A stretch of DNA of 64,000 nt from Spiroplasma chrysopicola DF-1. Lineage in GTDB: Bacteria; Bacillota_I; Bacilli_A; Mycoplasmatales; Mycoplasmataceae. Every line of letters begins with the position of its first letter. Positions within the stretch are counted from its first letter, which is position 1. The position numbers and the translations under genes were made by a program. Below the pieces are notes generated by a model that was given only the letters and a program-made list of their open reading frames with translations, ran no database searches and was not told where the DNA came from. Of this stretch, positions 42,325-55,206 are shown one piece after another. Location: NCBI RefSeq assembly GCF_000400935.1, contig NC_021280.1:620001-684000 (forward strand), written 5' to 3'.

Positions 42325-44368
42325 TTCTATTAAACTCCGTTTCTAAATCAACGATTTGCTTAAAGCATTGTTCAATTATTAAATCATGACCGGCATAAAT
42401 AATAATTTTATTGTTTTTTAACTTAAGTAAGAATTGGATTAAAATCTTTTTTGAAACATTATCAACATTGCTTAGCCCTTCATCAATTAAGTAAACATCA
42501 CGATCTTGTCCTAGCATTTTAATAAAATTAATAATTTGAATTTGCCCTTTAGAAAGACTAGATTCATTAGCGTTAATGAATGTTGTTAATTTAATTTGAT
42601 TACGGTGAAAAATTGTTTGAATTTCTTCGTAATTAAAAATTTGATAATTGCAACCTTGATTAAAATTAGTAATATTATCATAAACCGTTCCAGCAAATAA
42701 ATATTGCTGCTGCACAAGACTATAAATTTTTGTTGATATTAAGGTTGGGGATAGTAACGTCAAATTATAATTATTATTTATTCGAATTTCTCCCTGCTGG
42801 GTTAACAACATTTTACTTAATAAAAGCAATAAGGTTGTTTTACCAATGCCACTACGACCTTTAAGAAAGAGATGACCAGAAAAAGTTAAATTTACATTTT
42901 TAAATAACATTTCTGCATCATTTGTATAAGATAATTCAACTAAATTAAAAGTTGTAATAGTAGGTAAACTAATAATTTCGCTTTCTTCTGGGGCTTGTTT
43001 AAAGATAAAAGATCGCGTTCGAATAAAAGCATCATAAAATTTTGTTTTTTGAACGATTAAAGCGGAATTACTAATAATAAAATCATTCATATAAATCGCC
43101 AACGCCGAATAAAATAATAAATCACCAATACTAAAAACCGCATGAAAAATTAAGTTAAAGGAAAAATAAAAAATAATATAACTAATTATTTGACTTAAAA
43201 AGTTTTGTAGTAAATTTTGTCCTAAAATAACTTGTTGGAGTTTAAAGTTTTTAGTTAAAAAAGCGTTTAATTGTTGTTCTCATTGATAACTTAAATATCC
43301 TGTTAAATTACTACCCCGTTGAGACAAAAAACTATCATATAAGGCAAGGGTTTCATTTTGTAGTTTTACCCCTTGATTATAATAAAGTTGATAATGATAC
43401 TTATGGACATGTAAAAATACTAACATCATTAAAAAAGATAAAATATTTTCAATTAAAACAATAACCAAAATTGTGCTGTTCATAATTAGTAAAATAAAAA
43501 AACTTATTAAAAACATTAAAAAAGTAACTAATAGTTGGGACAGATGACTACCCAGAAACGTTGCTAACAATGCCAGATCTTCTTGTAACTTTATTCAATT
43601 ACTGCGACTAATTTTAGTGACTTCTTGATACGATAATTGATTAAAATTACTAATAAATTGGCCGAGCAGTTTTTTGGTAATTTGTTGATTTAAATAATTG
43701 TTTAAAAGCGTAGTAAAGTAATTAACAAATAACCGAAAGACTAAAATAATAATAAACGTAATAAAAATAATACCCAGATCATTATTAACAGCATTAGTAA
43801 GTTGGTCAAAATAAACTTTTAAAAAGCTTTTACTAAAAATTAAGGATAAATTTAAGAGCAAAGTTAAAGCAAAAATTGCACAAAGAGTTTTACGATATGG
43901 TTTTAGAAAAACAAACAACGTAAAAAATGATGTTCGATTAGAAACTCATTTATTTGCTTGTTTAGTAAATAAAATAATGCCCTGAAAAATTGTTAAAAAA
44001 TTATCCCTACTAATTCATTTAACTTTATCAGTACTAGGATCGGCCATTAAATATTTATGGCCTTTTTTCCCATAAATAATAATATAATGAAAATCCCCAT
44101 CCTCATTTTTAACATACACAATAAGGGGCTGGTTTATTTTTAATTCAACAAATTCTTGACTAGTAATTTGATATGGGGTTAAAGTTAGTTGATACTTATT
44201 TGCTAATTGCCCTAAATCAAAAATACTTAAAGCTGTTTCGGGATGATAATATTGCATTTTTAAATCTAATAAACTAATTTTTTGTTGATGATAATATTCA
44301 ATTAACATTCCTAAACAGGCAAAACCACAGTCATTAATACTTTCTTGTTTTAAAAAAGGATAAATCAT
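42311..44368 (-). CDS. peptidase-containing ABC exporter (C39 type, PCAT)
   Basis: 685 residues joined across TGA codons. The N-terminal C39 peptidase has the catalytic Cys in QESINDCGFACLGM, His in DFHYIIIYG and Asp in MADPSTDK. Membrane domain at about 150-430, then the ATPase with Walker A GRSGIGKTT, Q-loop, SSLSKGQIQ signature and DEGLSN. It should cleave a leader (normally Gly-Gly) from a peptide and export it, as in bacteriocin or pheromone systems. No substrate gene was spotted nearby. It has the complete catalytic triad, so it is likely active. Confidence 0.9.
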
Positions 44369-44429
44369 TTCCCCCCAGCCTTTCTGTTAACTATTTAACA
44401 CAGAAGCTGAGCAATTCCTTTTAATAAAA

Positions 44430-44452
44430 AAACAGTTTTGCAACTGTTTTAT
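44430..44452 (-). terminator. terminator of the P-type ATPase gene
   Basis: AAAACAGTT-GC-AACTGTTTT followed by T7 on the minus strand; it overlaps the stop codon. Confidence 0.7.
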
Positions 44453-47163
44453 AATCAAAATTTATAAATTTTCATATAAATAATTTTAATAACCATACTA
44501 ATCGCGGCAAATAAGAGGACGCCACCAGCTAAATAAGCATACCAAATTACTGGTGGAGGTGCTAATTGAATCCAACTTCCCACAACGGGAAGAAATGGCA
44601 AAGCAAAAACAAAGATGATAATTGCTAATAACGGTAATGCTAAAACTAATGGTGGGCGATTTTTAAATAGATTTAGTTTATCTGTTCGCATAAAAAATAT
44701 CATTAAAATATGTAAAACTGCCCCTTCGGTAAACATTGTTGTTTGAAATTGATAAATTAAATTAACATTTTCTGGGTTATTATAATCAATTTGCCCCATT
44801 GTTCCTAATGATGTTAAAATGATGCCCATCACAATAAAGTTTAAAACACTAATAAAAGTTACTGACGGACCATTTCAAAAAGTAAATGAAAGTATCCCTT
44901 TCGTATCTCAATTCCGCGGTTTTTGGGAAAAATCAGGATCAACTTTATCAAAAACAACCGCTACTTGCGAAAAGTCATATAATAAATTTTGAAATAAAAT
45001 TTGAATTGGCGCCATTGGAGAAAATGCTAATCAAGCTGAAGCAATTAGTAATGATAACATCAAGCCAAAATTTGCCCCAATTGTTACTTTTAAATATTTA
45101 ATAATATTTCCAAAAATATTACGACCTTCTAAAATTCCATGTTCTAAAACTGCCAGTGATTTTTCTAACAAAATAATATCGGAAGCTTCTTTAGCAATAT
45201 CAGTAGCATTATTAACAGAAATCGCCACATCACTTTTTCGCAGCGCTAACGCATCATTAATTCCATCGCCCATATAACCAACTTTATGTTTATTACTTTT
45301 TAAAACATCAATTACTTTTGCTTTTTGTAAAGGGGTTAATTTGGCAAAAATTGTTGTTGTTTCAACAGCATGTTTTAATTGTTCTGGGGATAATTCATCT
45401 ACTTCTTCTCCTAATAATGTTCCATCAACTTTTAAGCCAATTTGCGTACAAACTGAAGTTGTTACTTGTGGGGAATCACCAGTTAAGATTTTCATTGTCA
45501 CCCCATATTTTTTTAATAATTTTAAGGTATCTTCAACATCTTTTTTTACAACATCGGTAAAACATAAAAACCCTAAAAAAACTAAGTCTTGCTCATCAGC
45601 AATTGTCACCGCCGAATTTGTTGTATTTTTATAAGCAATCGCAATTACTCGTAAACCAGCTTGATTTAACAATAGTAAATCTTCTATTATTTTTAACTTT
45701 TGGGTTTGATCTAACGATAAAATATCACCATCATTATCAAGATAATTACAAACCGCTAAAATTTCTTCGACCGCTCCTTTACTAATTAAAGTATGTTCTT
45801 GTTTAGCAACATTATTTAATAACACTGACATTTTACGACGAGTAAAATCAAAAGGAATTTCATCTAACATTTGATACTTATCTTTTAAATCACTAGTATA
45901 ATTAACTCTTTTATAATCTAAAATGGCATTATCAATTTGATTACGCATCCCAGTTTGAAAATAACTATTTAAATAACCATATTTTAAAACTTGTGGATTA
46001 TTAATTTTATTAACATTATAGTAATTAACTAGTTTAATTTCATCTTCCGTTAGGGTTCCAGTTTTATCAGTACATAAGACATCAATTGCCCCTAAATTTT
46101 GGACCGCATCTAATTGCTTAATAACAACTTTTTGTTTTGCTAAGCGTTTACTTCCTTTAGTTAAATTAGCTGCGACAATCATTGGCAATGATTCGGGCGT
46201 TAAGCCAACTGCGACTGATACCGCAAAAACTACTGCATTTAACCACTGCCCTGTTCGCACACCATTTAAGACTAATACTAGTGGTACCATCACTAAAATC
46301 ATTATAATAATTAAACGGGTAACTTTTTTGATTCCAATATTAAAATTAGTTTCAACTTTAATTGTTTGTAATTCCGTGTTAATTGCCCCTAAATAAGTTG
46401 CAGCCCCAGTATTAACGACAACACCAATTGCACTACCCCCAACGATACTGCTACCCATAAAACAAAAGTTAGAGATATCAAATAAGGCTTTGTTTGTACT
46501 ATTATTTAGAATTGTTTTATAAGCGGGTGTTGATTCACCATTTAGAACTGATTGGTTTACTAATAAATTTTTGGTATATAAAATCCGCACATCACAAGGA
46601 ACAATATCTCCTGTTGATAAATAAATTAAATCCCCCGGAACAATTTTTTGCGCTTCAATCTTTTGGACTTTTGTTACCAAATTAGCAATATTTTGTTCAT
46701 TAATTAAAGCCATTTTTGTGGCACCATTGCGAATTATAAATGCTGTTTTTTTAACTAATTGTTGCAATTCTTTTGATGTTCGAAAAGCTTTATAGTTTTG
46801 GACGATTGAAATTATCGCACTTAATAACATCATAATTAGAATAATTACGGCACTAGCTAAAGCTAATGAGTCAGTAAATTTCGTCATAATATAATTCACA
46901 ATTTGAAAAACTAAAATAAAAATTAATAATAAATTAAAAGGATTAATAAAAGTTAAAAAAATCTCTTTTAAAAAACTAAATTTTTCTGGGCGGATTTGAG
47001 CAAAAGTTTTTGTTTTTAATAAATTATTTGCTTGTTCATCATCATAACCAAGTTGAGGAATTTTTAGACTATTAAGTAAATTTTCTTCATTATCATTAGC
47101 AATGGATTGATATTGAAGAAAAAAATCATGATCATTTAAACTTTTTGCACTAACTTTTTTCAT
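44449..47163 (-). CDS. mgtA: MgtA-type P-type ATPase (Mg2+ import)
   Basis: 904 residues. The phosphorylation site is CTDKTGTLTED, with TGE-type actuator NGESTPAYK, MLTGDSP, and GDGINDALAL hinge. The membrane arrangement, with the AVGLTPESLP helix, is typical of the P3B MgtA/MgtB group. It likely brings in magnesium. RBS AAGGAGA. A single long ORF plus a C-terminal part after TGA codons. Confidence 0.9.
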
Positions 47164-47202
47164 TTCTTTTCTCCTATGTAATATATCATAACATTAAAAA
47201 AT

Positions 47203-47233
47203 AAAAAAAGATTTAAGAAACTAAATCTTTTTT
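47203..47233 (-). terminator. terminator of the MdlB-type ABC gene
   Basis: AAAAAGATTTA/TAAATCTTTTT hairpin followed by T-tract on the minus strand, just after the stop codon. Confidence 0.75.
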
Positions 47234-47241
47234 GGTATAAA

Positions 47242-49203
47242 TTAATTCATTAAACCCGCTTCATATAGTTTTTTGAAGCGGCCATCAACTTTTTTCAATT
47301 CTTCAAAGGTTCCAGTTTGACAAACGCCTTTCCCTTTTTCTAACACTAAAATTTGATCAACATTTTTAATGGTACTTAAACGATGGGCAATAACAATTGT
47401 TGTGCGTCCTTTCATTAATTTGTCTAATTCAACTTGAATTTCTTTTTCGACGATATTATCTAAAGCACTAGTTGCTTCATCTAAAATTAAAATTTCAGGA
47501 TTACGTAAGAACATTCGGGCAATTACTAATCGTTGTTTTTGTCCCCCTGATAAAATAAACCCACGTTCTCCTAAGACTGTATCAAAGCCTTCCGGCAATG
47601 ATGAGATAAAATCATATAACTCAGCTTTTTTAGCCGCTACTTCAATATCAGCTTTGCTAACATTCATGGCCCCATAACCAATATTGTCATAAAATGTCCC
47701 ATATAATAATTGTGGTTCTTGTTCAACATAACCAACATGGTCTAAATATGATTTTAAATTAATTTCTTTTAAATTTTTATCATTATTAACATAAATAGTT
47801 CCTTTAGAAGGGTCATAATAACGTAATAGTAACTTTGCAATTGTTGATTTACCAACGCCAGTTTCTCCAACAAAGGCATATGATTTTCCTTGCGTAAATT
47901 TAAAGTTAAAGTTCTCTAAAATATAAGGTTCTTTTTCATCATCGTTGTCATATTTAAAATAAACATTTTCAAAAACAATATTACCTGAAATATCACTTAA
48001 ACCTTGGCGATCTTCATGGACATCAATTTTTGAAGTTTGTTCAAAAATATCGGCTACCCGCATTGATGATGTTGAAGCTTGTGCTAAATTACCTAGTAAA
48101 CGAACAACTTGAATAATTGGGAAAATTAACGAGTTAATACTCATCGAAATTGATAACATTACGGTTGGATCTAATTTTTGTTGATTAACAAAAACAATCC
48201 CAACAATTAAAGCAATTGTATTCATACTTGTTAAAGTAGTAATAACAAAGGCAATCAATAATGACTGGGCTCGAATTGCTTGCATACTTACTTTATAGTA
48301 GTTTTTATGAATATCAGTAAAACGTTCTTTTTCATATTGACTAGTTCCACTAGATTTAATTAAACGTATCGCATTTAAACGATCATTGACATCCCCATTT
48401 ACATTTGAAACAACTTGACGTTGTTTATACATTAAACGACGAATAAAGGTAAAACAAAAGGCTGTTAACAAGAGAATTCCAAATGAAACTCCTAGAATAA
48501 TCCCTGATAATTCAGCAACTGTTCCTGTTCCATCTTTAAAAACATAATTACCATTTTCATCAATTTGAGGAATTATTTGTCCACTACTATCGATAGTATA
48601 TTGTAAAATTCGGTTATCTAACGTAAACATAATCGCTATTGCACCAAAAAATGTAAAAAAAGCATTTAAAAAGTTTTGGGGAACTTGGTAAGCTTGATCT
48701 CCTAAAATTTGCGTATCAGAAATTAGTCTTGTTAAAATATCTCCCATTTTTTTATCATGGTAATAATTCATATCTAAATCAATTAACTTATTTAAAACTT
48801 TTAACCGAATATCAATTTCAATTTTTCGTGAAATTGAACCTCCTACTCAGTTTTGTAAATATAAAAAGATTCCTGACACAATAAATGAGCCTGCGAAACC
48901 AATTGCTCAATAAATTAAGGTCATTCATGGCATTGCTGGATCTGTTAAACTTGTTCGCGCCAAAAGTCCCGTTTGCAATTCAGTCATAACAATATTTGTT
49001 AGTTTTGGCAACGCCACAGTGATCCCGGCTGTTAACATAACAAAAATAATTAGCAATAATCATCGAAATCAGTATTGCTTATAATAAATTGATAATAATT
49101 TAAAAAAACCCATTTTTGAAGGTTTTTTATCTTTTTCATGAGTATTAGCAGCAAGAGTTTCTTCGTGACTATTAGTACTTGCTTGTGCTTTGGTTGTGCT
49201 CAT
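47242..49203 (-). CDS. ABC exporter, MdlB/LmrA type (membrane-ATPase fusion)
   Basis: 653 residues with an N-terminal polar tail, six membrane helices, then an ATPase: Walker A GETGVGKST, Q-loop EQEPQLLYG, signature LSGGQKQRL, Walker B ILILDEATSALD, H-loop AHRLS. Half transporters of this type work as dimers, for lipids or drugs. RBS AAGGAGG. No partner half gene is adjacent, so it may be a homodimer. Confidence 0.9.
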
Positions 49204-49365
49204 TATTTTCCTCCTTGTTATTATTGTTTTATGCTATGTTTATTTTACCGTAAATTATAAAAAAACCTAATTATTTTTACAAATGCTATAATTAAATAAT
49301 AATTTAGTTACAAATTAAAATTATAATGATTTTAATAGTATAGAAGTCCTTTTAGTTATTTAAAA

Positions 49366-49394
49366 TAAAAAACAGTTATTTAAATTTAACTGTT
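49366..49394 (-). terminator. terminator of the beta-propeller gene
   Basis: AACAGTTA/TAACTGTT with TTTAAATT loop, followed by T6 on the minus strand. Confidence 0.6.
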
Positions 49395-49474
49395 GCTCTT
49401 TAGTTCAAAAAAATAATTTATTTATCTTAAATTATTATTTTACCTAACTATTTTTAATATTAATAAATCTAAAT

Positions 49475-51544
49475 TTAGCCAGTATTTAGTTCGTAAATAC
49501 CATCACTTTTTGCTACTCAAGTGATATTATTTCCAAAATTAAAAATTGAATCTGATTTGGCAAATTCTACTTGTCCTTTAATTGTCCCATCAGGATTCAT
49601 TTGATAAATTCCTTTATTATCAGCAATAAGAATTATGCCATTATTAAGTTGAACTATTCCTGAAATCCCATTAAGAGGAATAGTTGTAAGTTTTGTAAAA
49701 TTATAACCATTAGAATCCAACTGATATATTCACTGTTCTCTTGTTGCCGCTAAAACTCTTCCATCAGCTAACTGAATTATAGAATCAATACCTCCACTAA
49801 ATCCCCCATCAACTAATTGTTTGATTATCTTGCCATTAGAATCCAACTGATAAATTGATTCCCCAGCTGTTGCTGCTAAAATTGTTCCATTAAAAAGTTG
49901 CGTTAAAGCAGTAATACTGCCATCAAATTCCTGCGAAACTTCATTAAAAGTAACATTATCTTTATCAAGAATTACTTGACGAATAACCCCTTCATAATTA
50001 TAATTATAACCCTTATCTCCACCAGCAAGAATTTTACCATTTGACAATATTAATAATTTGTAATGATTTTGGAGAGAGTCCCTATATAATTCCTTTTCAT
50101 TTTTACCATCAGAATCTAACTGATACAATGTTCCTCAAAAATCACTAGCAAGAATTTTGCCGTTATCTTTTCTTTGAGCCATTGAAATAATAGAGCTAAC
50201 ATTATTATTAATAACTTGTTTTATTGAACCAATTTTAGAATTAAAAATTCGAAAATTCACTGCTATTTTTTCATCATTTAAAATATAACTTGTACTATCT
50301 TTTTTTACTTGAACTAAAGCCTTTTGATCACTAATAGAATTAAGAACTATTTCAATTTGAGCAATATCTACTTCTTGATTAACTTCCTTAATTTTATTTA
50401 ATATTGTCATCTTGTTATTGTCAACGACATCGCCAATATTTTCGGTTGTTAAAACATCGGATAATAGTTGGCGGTTATTTTTTGTAAAATATAGTTTTAA
50501 AATATCATCTTTTAAATAAATCTGGCTGCCAGGTCTAACAATTAAATCCGCTGTTATAGTGTCATTAATAAGAAGGACATTTGCAATTTTAACTTCTTCA
50601 ACTCTTAATGTACTATTAGCACTGGCAATTATTTGCATTAATTTGTTTGGATCTTCATTAGCTGAACTATTTGGAAAACTTCTTTTTTTAACATCTGTTG
50701 CTAAAGTAATTAACCCAGCAATATAATTAATATTAACTGTAGAATTTGGGTCATACAAATTACTGGAAGATTTTACCCCAACTGTTGCCGAAATTTTAGT
50801 AATGTTTATAACATATAAGTCTTCAATTTGTACTTCAGAATTTTTTTCTTTAACCGCTGTTAAAATTGTTTCTTCACAATTATCAGTAATATCTCCCAAG
50901 TCTTTATTTTTTAAATGTTCATTTAAGTTCATTCGCCAATTATTATTTGGGAGTTGACCATTAACAATCTTATTTTCTAAGTAACTAAAATATCATCCTA
51001 AAGTTCCACCAGTTGCTGCTAATAATAAAATTAAGACTAAAGTAATACTGATGATCATTTTTTTCATTTTTGACATATGTAAAAAATGACGATGATTAAG
51101 AAGCAAAATTTGCCGCTTAAAACTACGTTGCATTATTTGATTATTATTTTTTATTAATTGCTGAGCAATCATATGCGTTTCTTCTTTGCTAGTAACAAGT
51201 AGCTGATTATTTTTCGTACTATTGTTTTGTTTAATTTGTTCAATAGTTGCTTGTGATAATTTGATTCTGTTATTACTAATTTTTATTTTTGGTGAACCAT
51301 CGCCATTATATAAGTCCTCTTTTCAAAAGAAAACATAAGAATCATTTTTACAAAAAATAAAAGCCAAGGGGACTAAACCATTATCGTTAGTAAGACTACC
51401 ATTTTTATCAACATCACAACCTAATAATTCTAAATCTTTTAAATCCTTTAACGGATTCTTTTTCGCTGCAATAATAACTTTTTTAAATTTTTCCTGACAA
51501 TTATTGCACATACTATCATAAAAAATTTTTTCCTTATTTTCCAT
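49475..51544 (-). CDS. membrane protein with cytosolic zinc motif and external beta-propeller
   Basis: 689 residues, one frame. Residues 1-150 are cytosolic with a CNNCQEKF zinc-like motif; a single membrane helix (MIISITLVLILLLAATGG) follows near residue 165. The outside part has three related 80-residue repeats (LGDI-DN...I..A...E.N..V), then about five propeller blades of the type ILSNGKILAGG...IYQLDSNGKI. It may be a surface sensor or adhesin; function unknown. The propeller resembles the gene fragment at the window end. Confidence 0.82.
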
Positions 51545-51690
51545 ATTTAGTTACCCCCAATTGTTACAATAAAAAAATTCTAAATAATATTAATCTTATA
51601 TCTTTTGCTTTTAAAAAAACAAAAAAATTCTAAATCAGCCTTATTTGTAATTTTTTTTTGGTAATTGTTGGTAAATTTTATCTAAAAGAA

Positions 51691-51728
51691 AAAAATAGTG
51701 AGCTAAACTAGTTTAGCTCACTATTTTT
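51691..51728. terminator. strong bidirectional terminator
   Basis: A perfect 15-bp palindrome (ATAGTGAGCTAAAC...) with A6 and T7 flanks. It ends the CNNM/CorC transcript. Confidence 0.85.
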
Positions 51729-51769
51729 TTTAATTTAATCTCATTTCATTGCATTTTTTGCTGAAATTA

Positions 51770-53101
51770 CTAATCTTCTAAATCATCATCAGGTTTTAAA
51801 TCAGTTAATGATTCAATTTCAAACATAATTCCTTTGACATTACCGCGACGGGTTTTTTTATTATTAATCCGAAAGGCGTAATTATGATAAATAAATTCAT
51901 TAGTACTTGGATTAGGGTTTTTAATATCATAATTTGTCTGACTGACAAATCATTGGTATAATGTTTTGTCATGCGTATCAGGGGGTGCGGCAATTTGTAG
52001 ATATTTTTGAAAAACTTTCGGGACGCGCATATTACCATGAATTCAAAACATATGATGGCCAATTTCCTTGACCGATCCAGTTTCATCATCTTCATCATAA
52101 ATTTCACCAACTAGTTCTTCTAAAATATCTTCCATTGTAACAACTCCTAAAAAATCATTACTATCTTTACTCGAACTAACAATTGCCATATGGATTTGTT
52201 CTTGTTGCATAATTTCTAAGGCATCATCAAGTTTTAAATAACGTGATAAAAAGATTGGTTCAGTTGATAATTTTTTAAAATCAAGGGTTTCATGATCAAT
52301 TAAGGCAATAAAAACATCCTTAATATTTAGAAGACCAATTACTAGATCAGTTTTACGATCTAAAACTGGCATCCGGGTATAACGCTCTTCTTTATAAAAA
52401 GTTTGTAATTCCCGTCATGGAATATCTGAATAAATTCATTTTACTTTATTTTTTTGGCGCATAACCGAGCCAACATTTTTTTCATCAAAAACAATTGCTG
52501 ATTCAATTAATTTTTTTTCGTTTTTCTCCAATACCCCTTCTGATTCAATTGTTGAGATTAATTCTAACAATTCATTTTCTGTTGTTGATACTCCCGCGTG
52601 GTGTTTTTTTAATACTAAAAATCACGTAAACGGATAAACCAGAATTTTTCAAAAGGTTAAAATATAAGCAGCAAAAATTGAGAACTTTTCTGGGAATCGT
52701 TTAACAATTGTTTTAGGGACTAATTCCCCAAAAATTAAAACTAAAACCCCAATCACAACTGTTGCGACTCAAGTTGCTGTTTCAGCACTATTAATAATAT
52801 TAGTAAAAAATAAGGACCCAACTGTTGCTAAAGCAGTATTTACTAAGGTATTAATAATTAAAATTGTTGCCAAAGTACGATCATAATCTTTAACAAACTT
52901 ATATACCCGTTTTGCTTTTTTAATACTGCGTTTTTTTGCTTTTGAACTATTAATTTGTAATTTTCCCCGCGCCATTTGTTTTAAACGAATTACATTAATT
53001 GAAGTAATTGCTGTCTCAGAAGCGGAAAAAAAGGCTGATAAAATCAACAAAATAATCATTAGAGGTAACAAAACCACAAAAATGGTGGTGGTGTCAATCA
53101 T
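51770..53101 (-). CDS. CNNM/CorC-family membrane transporter
   Basis: 443 residues: N-terminal CNNM (DUF21) membrane domain with SAFFSASETAITSI, a CBS pair (RMPVLDRKTDLVIGLLNIKD and DFLGVVTMEDILEELVGEI), and a C-terminal CorC/HlyC part. Members move Mg2+ or Co2+. Assembled through TGA codons. Adjacent to MgtA and ABC genes but with its own terminators. Confidence 0.88.
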
Positions 53102-53200
53102 TTATTTACAACTCCTTTTGTATTTAATTAATAATATACTTGATTTTTATTTTTTTTGCAAGTCTTCCCGGTAAATTCAGAAAAGCAATAAAAACATAAA

Positions 53201-53226
53201 AAAATAGAATTTGATAATTCTATTTT
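53201..53226 (-). terminator. terminator of the Pr6Pr-like gene 53277-54032
   Basis: AAAATAGAATT/ATTCTATTTT followed by T7 on the minus strand. Confidence 0.7.
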
Positions 53227-53276
53227 AAATACTACTTTTAGGCTTAAGAAAACCAAAAAAAAGAATAAAACATAAT

Positions 53277-54032
53277 CTAAATTTTCTTCCCTTTCGTACT
53301 ACGAAGATTACTTAAATAATTCAATAAAATTGCTAATAATACTGCAATTAATAATAACGCAAAGATAGCTAAAAAGAATATCGGATAGCCAACCTTCGCG
53401 GGGTCAATTTGGTCATAGGGCATTGGAGTAAACGCCTCACCTTTTTCAGATGGAAAATACTTTACTAACATAATTCATCGTAAAATAACATAAGTGATAT
53501 AGGCAAGTAATAATGGTAAATTATACCAACAATATTTTTGACAATATTGTTTTGTGCTAATTTTTTCGGTTGTAAATAAAAAATAATATGTCAAAATAAT
53601 AATTGGAATTAGCATATGTTCAAAAACTGATTTAATAATTTTATACCAAGTATTAAAACCAACAACACTTTGGGGATTAATTGTTAAGGTTAAAGTAAAA
53701 ACTAAAAAACTTATTAAATTTAAAGAGGCAATACGTGTTAAATTATTTTTCCCAGTTATTCAAGGTGGCATTGTTTTAGTATGACAATTAATTCAATTTA
53801 AAAAGCCATAACATGATGTTGCTATTACTATTCAAACTGACAAATAAATCGATTGGTTAATAATTGAATAATCAAAATTACGAGTTTCTTCACCATATTG
53901 GCTATCAACTATTATTGTTGAAAAAAATAAATCAAGAAGAACACAAAATAATGGAACCAAGGCCAAAATAACAAATAATCCATATTTTATTTTCGCACTG
54001 TGGCGTGTTAAAAAATGTAGTTCTTTTTTCAT
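53277..54032 (-). CDS. six-helix membrane protein, Pr6Pr-like
   Basis: 251 residues, six hydrophobic segments, joined across several TGA Trp codons. It shares with the 288-residue protein at 38622 a helix-loop pattern around FEHMLIPIIILTYYFLF and NLISFLVFTLT. Function unknown. The last part (GYPIFFLAIFALLLIAVLL) is the final helix with a basic tail. Confidence 0.7.
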
Positions 54033-54199
54033 AATTTAAAATCTCCTGTATACATAAAACTTCGGAAGATACTTTGGTTAAAAATAGATTTTTTAAAATA
54101 ATAAAGTAATAACTTTTTCCCAACCTTTTGGCCCCACCCAATTACTTCTTAAATGATAATAAGTAACTTTGTTAAAATACTTTATTAATTTGGTTAAAA

Positions 54200-54316
54200 G
54201 CTTAAATTAGTTTTTAAATTAATTTAAATAAAGCAGATATCATTCGAAAATAAATTGGCAATTAACTGCCCCAATTAAACCTATCTGACATCTTACTTGT
54301 TTTTTCTCCACCCATA
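54200..54316 (-). pseudogene. degenerate gene fragment in a 500-bp gap
   Basis: The gap 54033-54536 holds no intact gene. On the minus strand a short frame (MGGEKTSKMSDRFNWGS, TAA, then LPIYFRMISALFKLI) looks like one protein N-terminus broken by a nonsense codon. The rest of the gap is low complexity apart from the promoter area of the next gene. Weak evidence. Confidence 0.3.
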
Positions 54317-54536
54317 TTTAAAAGCCTCAATAATTATTTTAAATTTTTCATAGCGTAATAATATCATTTCAAAAAAATAAATTTAACGGTTATTTGGCCA
54401 AAAAAGCTAGGTTTAGAAAAAAATGGTATATTCTGGTTTCTTTTTTGAAATATATTTAATAAAAATCTTTAAAAATTAACAAAAATACGGTATAGTATAT
54501 TTATGAGTAAAACTAGTACAGGAGGCCAAAGGTTTT

Positions 54537-55175
54537 ATGAAAAAAATATTAACATTATTGACAGCAACAACCTTTATGACCACAACAGCAACTACGGTTG
54601 TTGCTTGTTCACAAAATAATATGAAATACTATACTGAATTTATGACAAAAGTAAGTAAAGAAGATACTTTTGTGATGTTTGTTTCGGCAAATGACTGTCC
54701 TTATTGTACTGTAACAAAAGCAACAACAATTAAAGAATTATATAATAATGGCCAAGGAACACAAGTTTTTAAAGACTATTTAGCTGGTAATTATGGGAAC
54801 CAATATGCTTTAGATAAATATTATGATTCTAAAAATGATCAAAAAGTAATTGATGATTTAACAAATTCATACTTATATATTGCGGATGCGAAAGAACATT
54901 CAGGAATATGAGACCAAAAAGGTTTTAACAAAATTGCGGATTGAGTAGTAACCCAAGAACGAAATAATAATTTAATTAATGGGCAAATCGATAAAACAAT
55001 TACTGTCCAATCATTATTTGGAAGTAATGCAACCCCTTTCTTCTTATATATTAAACAAGGTCATTATATGGGCTTTGAATTTGATAGCTTTGGAACATGA
55101 GAAGAAGGGTCTGAACCGGAAAAATACTTTGATAAGTTTATTGATCATATGGTTCTTGAAAATTGAAAAAATTAA
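54537..55175 (+). CDS. lipoprotein with thioredoxin-like fold (CPYC)
   Basis: 212 residues. Lipoprotein signal MKKILTLLTATTFMTTTATTVVACS; then FVMFVSANDCPYCTVTK, a CxxC redox motif with the thioredoxin-fold strand before it, and a cis-Pro candidate in NATPFFLYI. It should sit outside the cell and handle disulfides or peroxide stress of the surface proteins. RBS AGGAGG. Plus strand, with its own terminator. Confidence 0.85.
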
Positions 55176-55176
55176 A

Positions 55177-55206
55177 AAATACTCATTATAATATGAGTAT
55201 TTTTTT
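55177..55206. terminator. bidirectional terminator
   Basis: ATACTCATT-ATA-ATATGAGTAT hairpin with T7 on the plus side and T6 on the minus side; it separates the lipoprotein and the convergent RpiR gene. Confidence 0.8.

Noticed and set aside
45318-46685. Several plus-strand ORFs inside the MgtA gene
   Set aside because: They are Leu/His-rich antisense frames of a well-defined P-type ATPase.
53932-54141. A 69-residue ORF upstream of the six-helix membrane gene
   Set aside because: It overlaps the start of the better-supported membrane gene in another frame and lacks an RBS.
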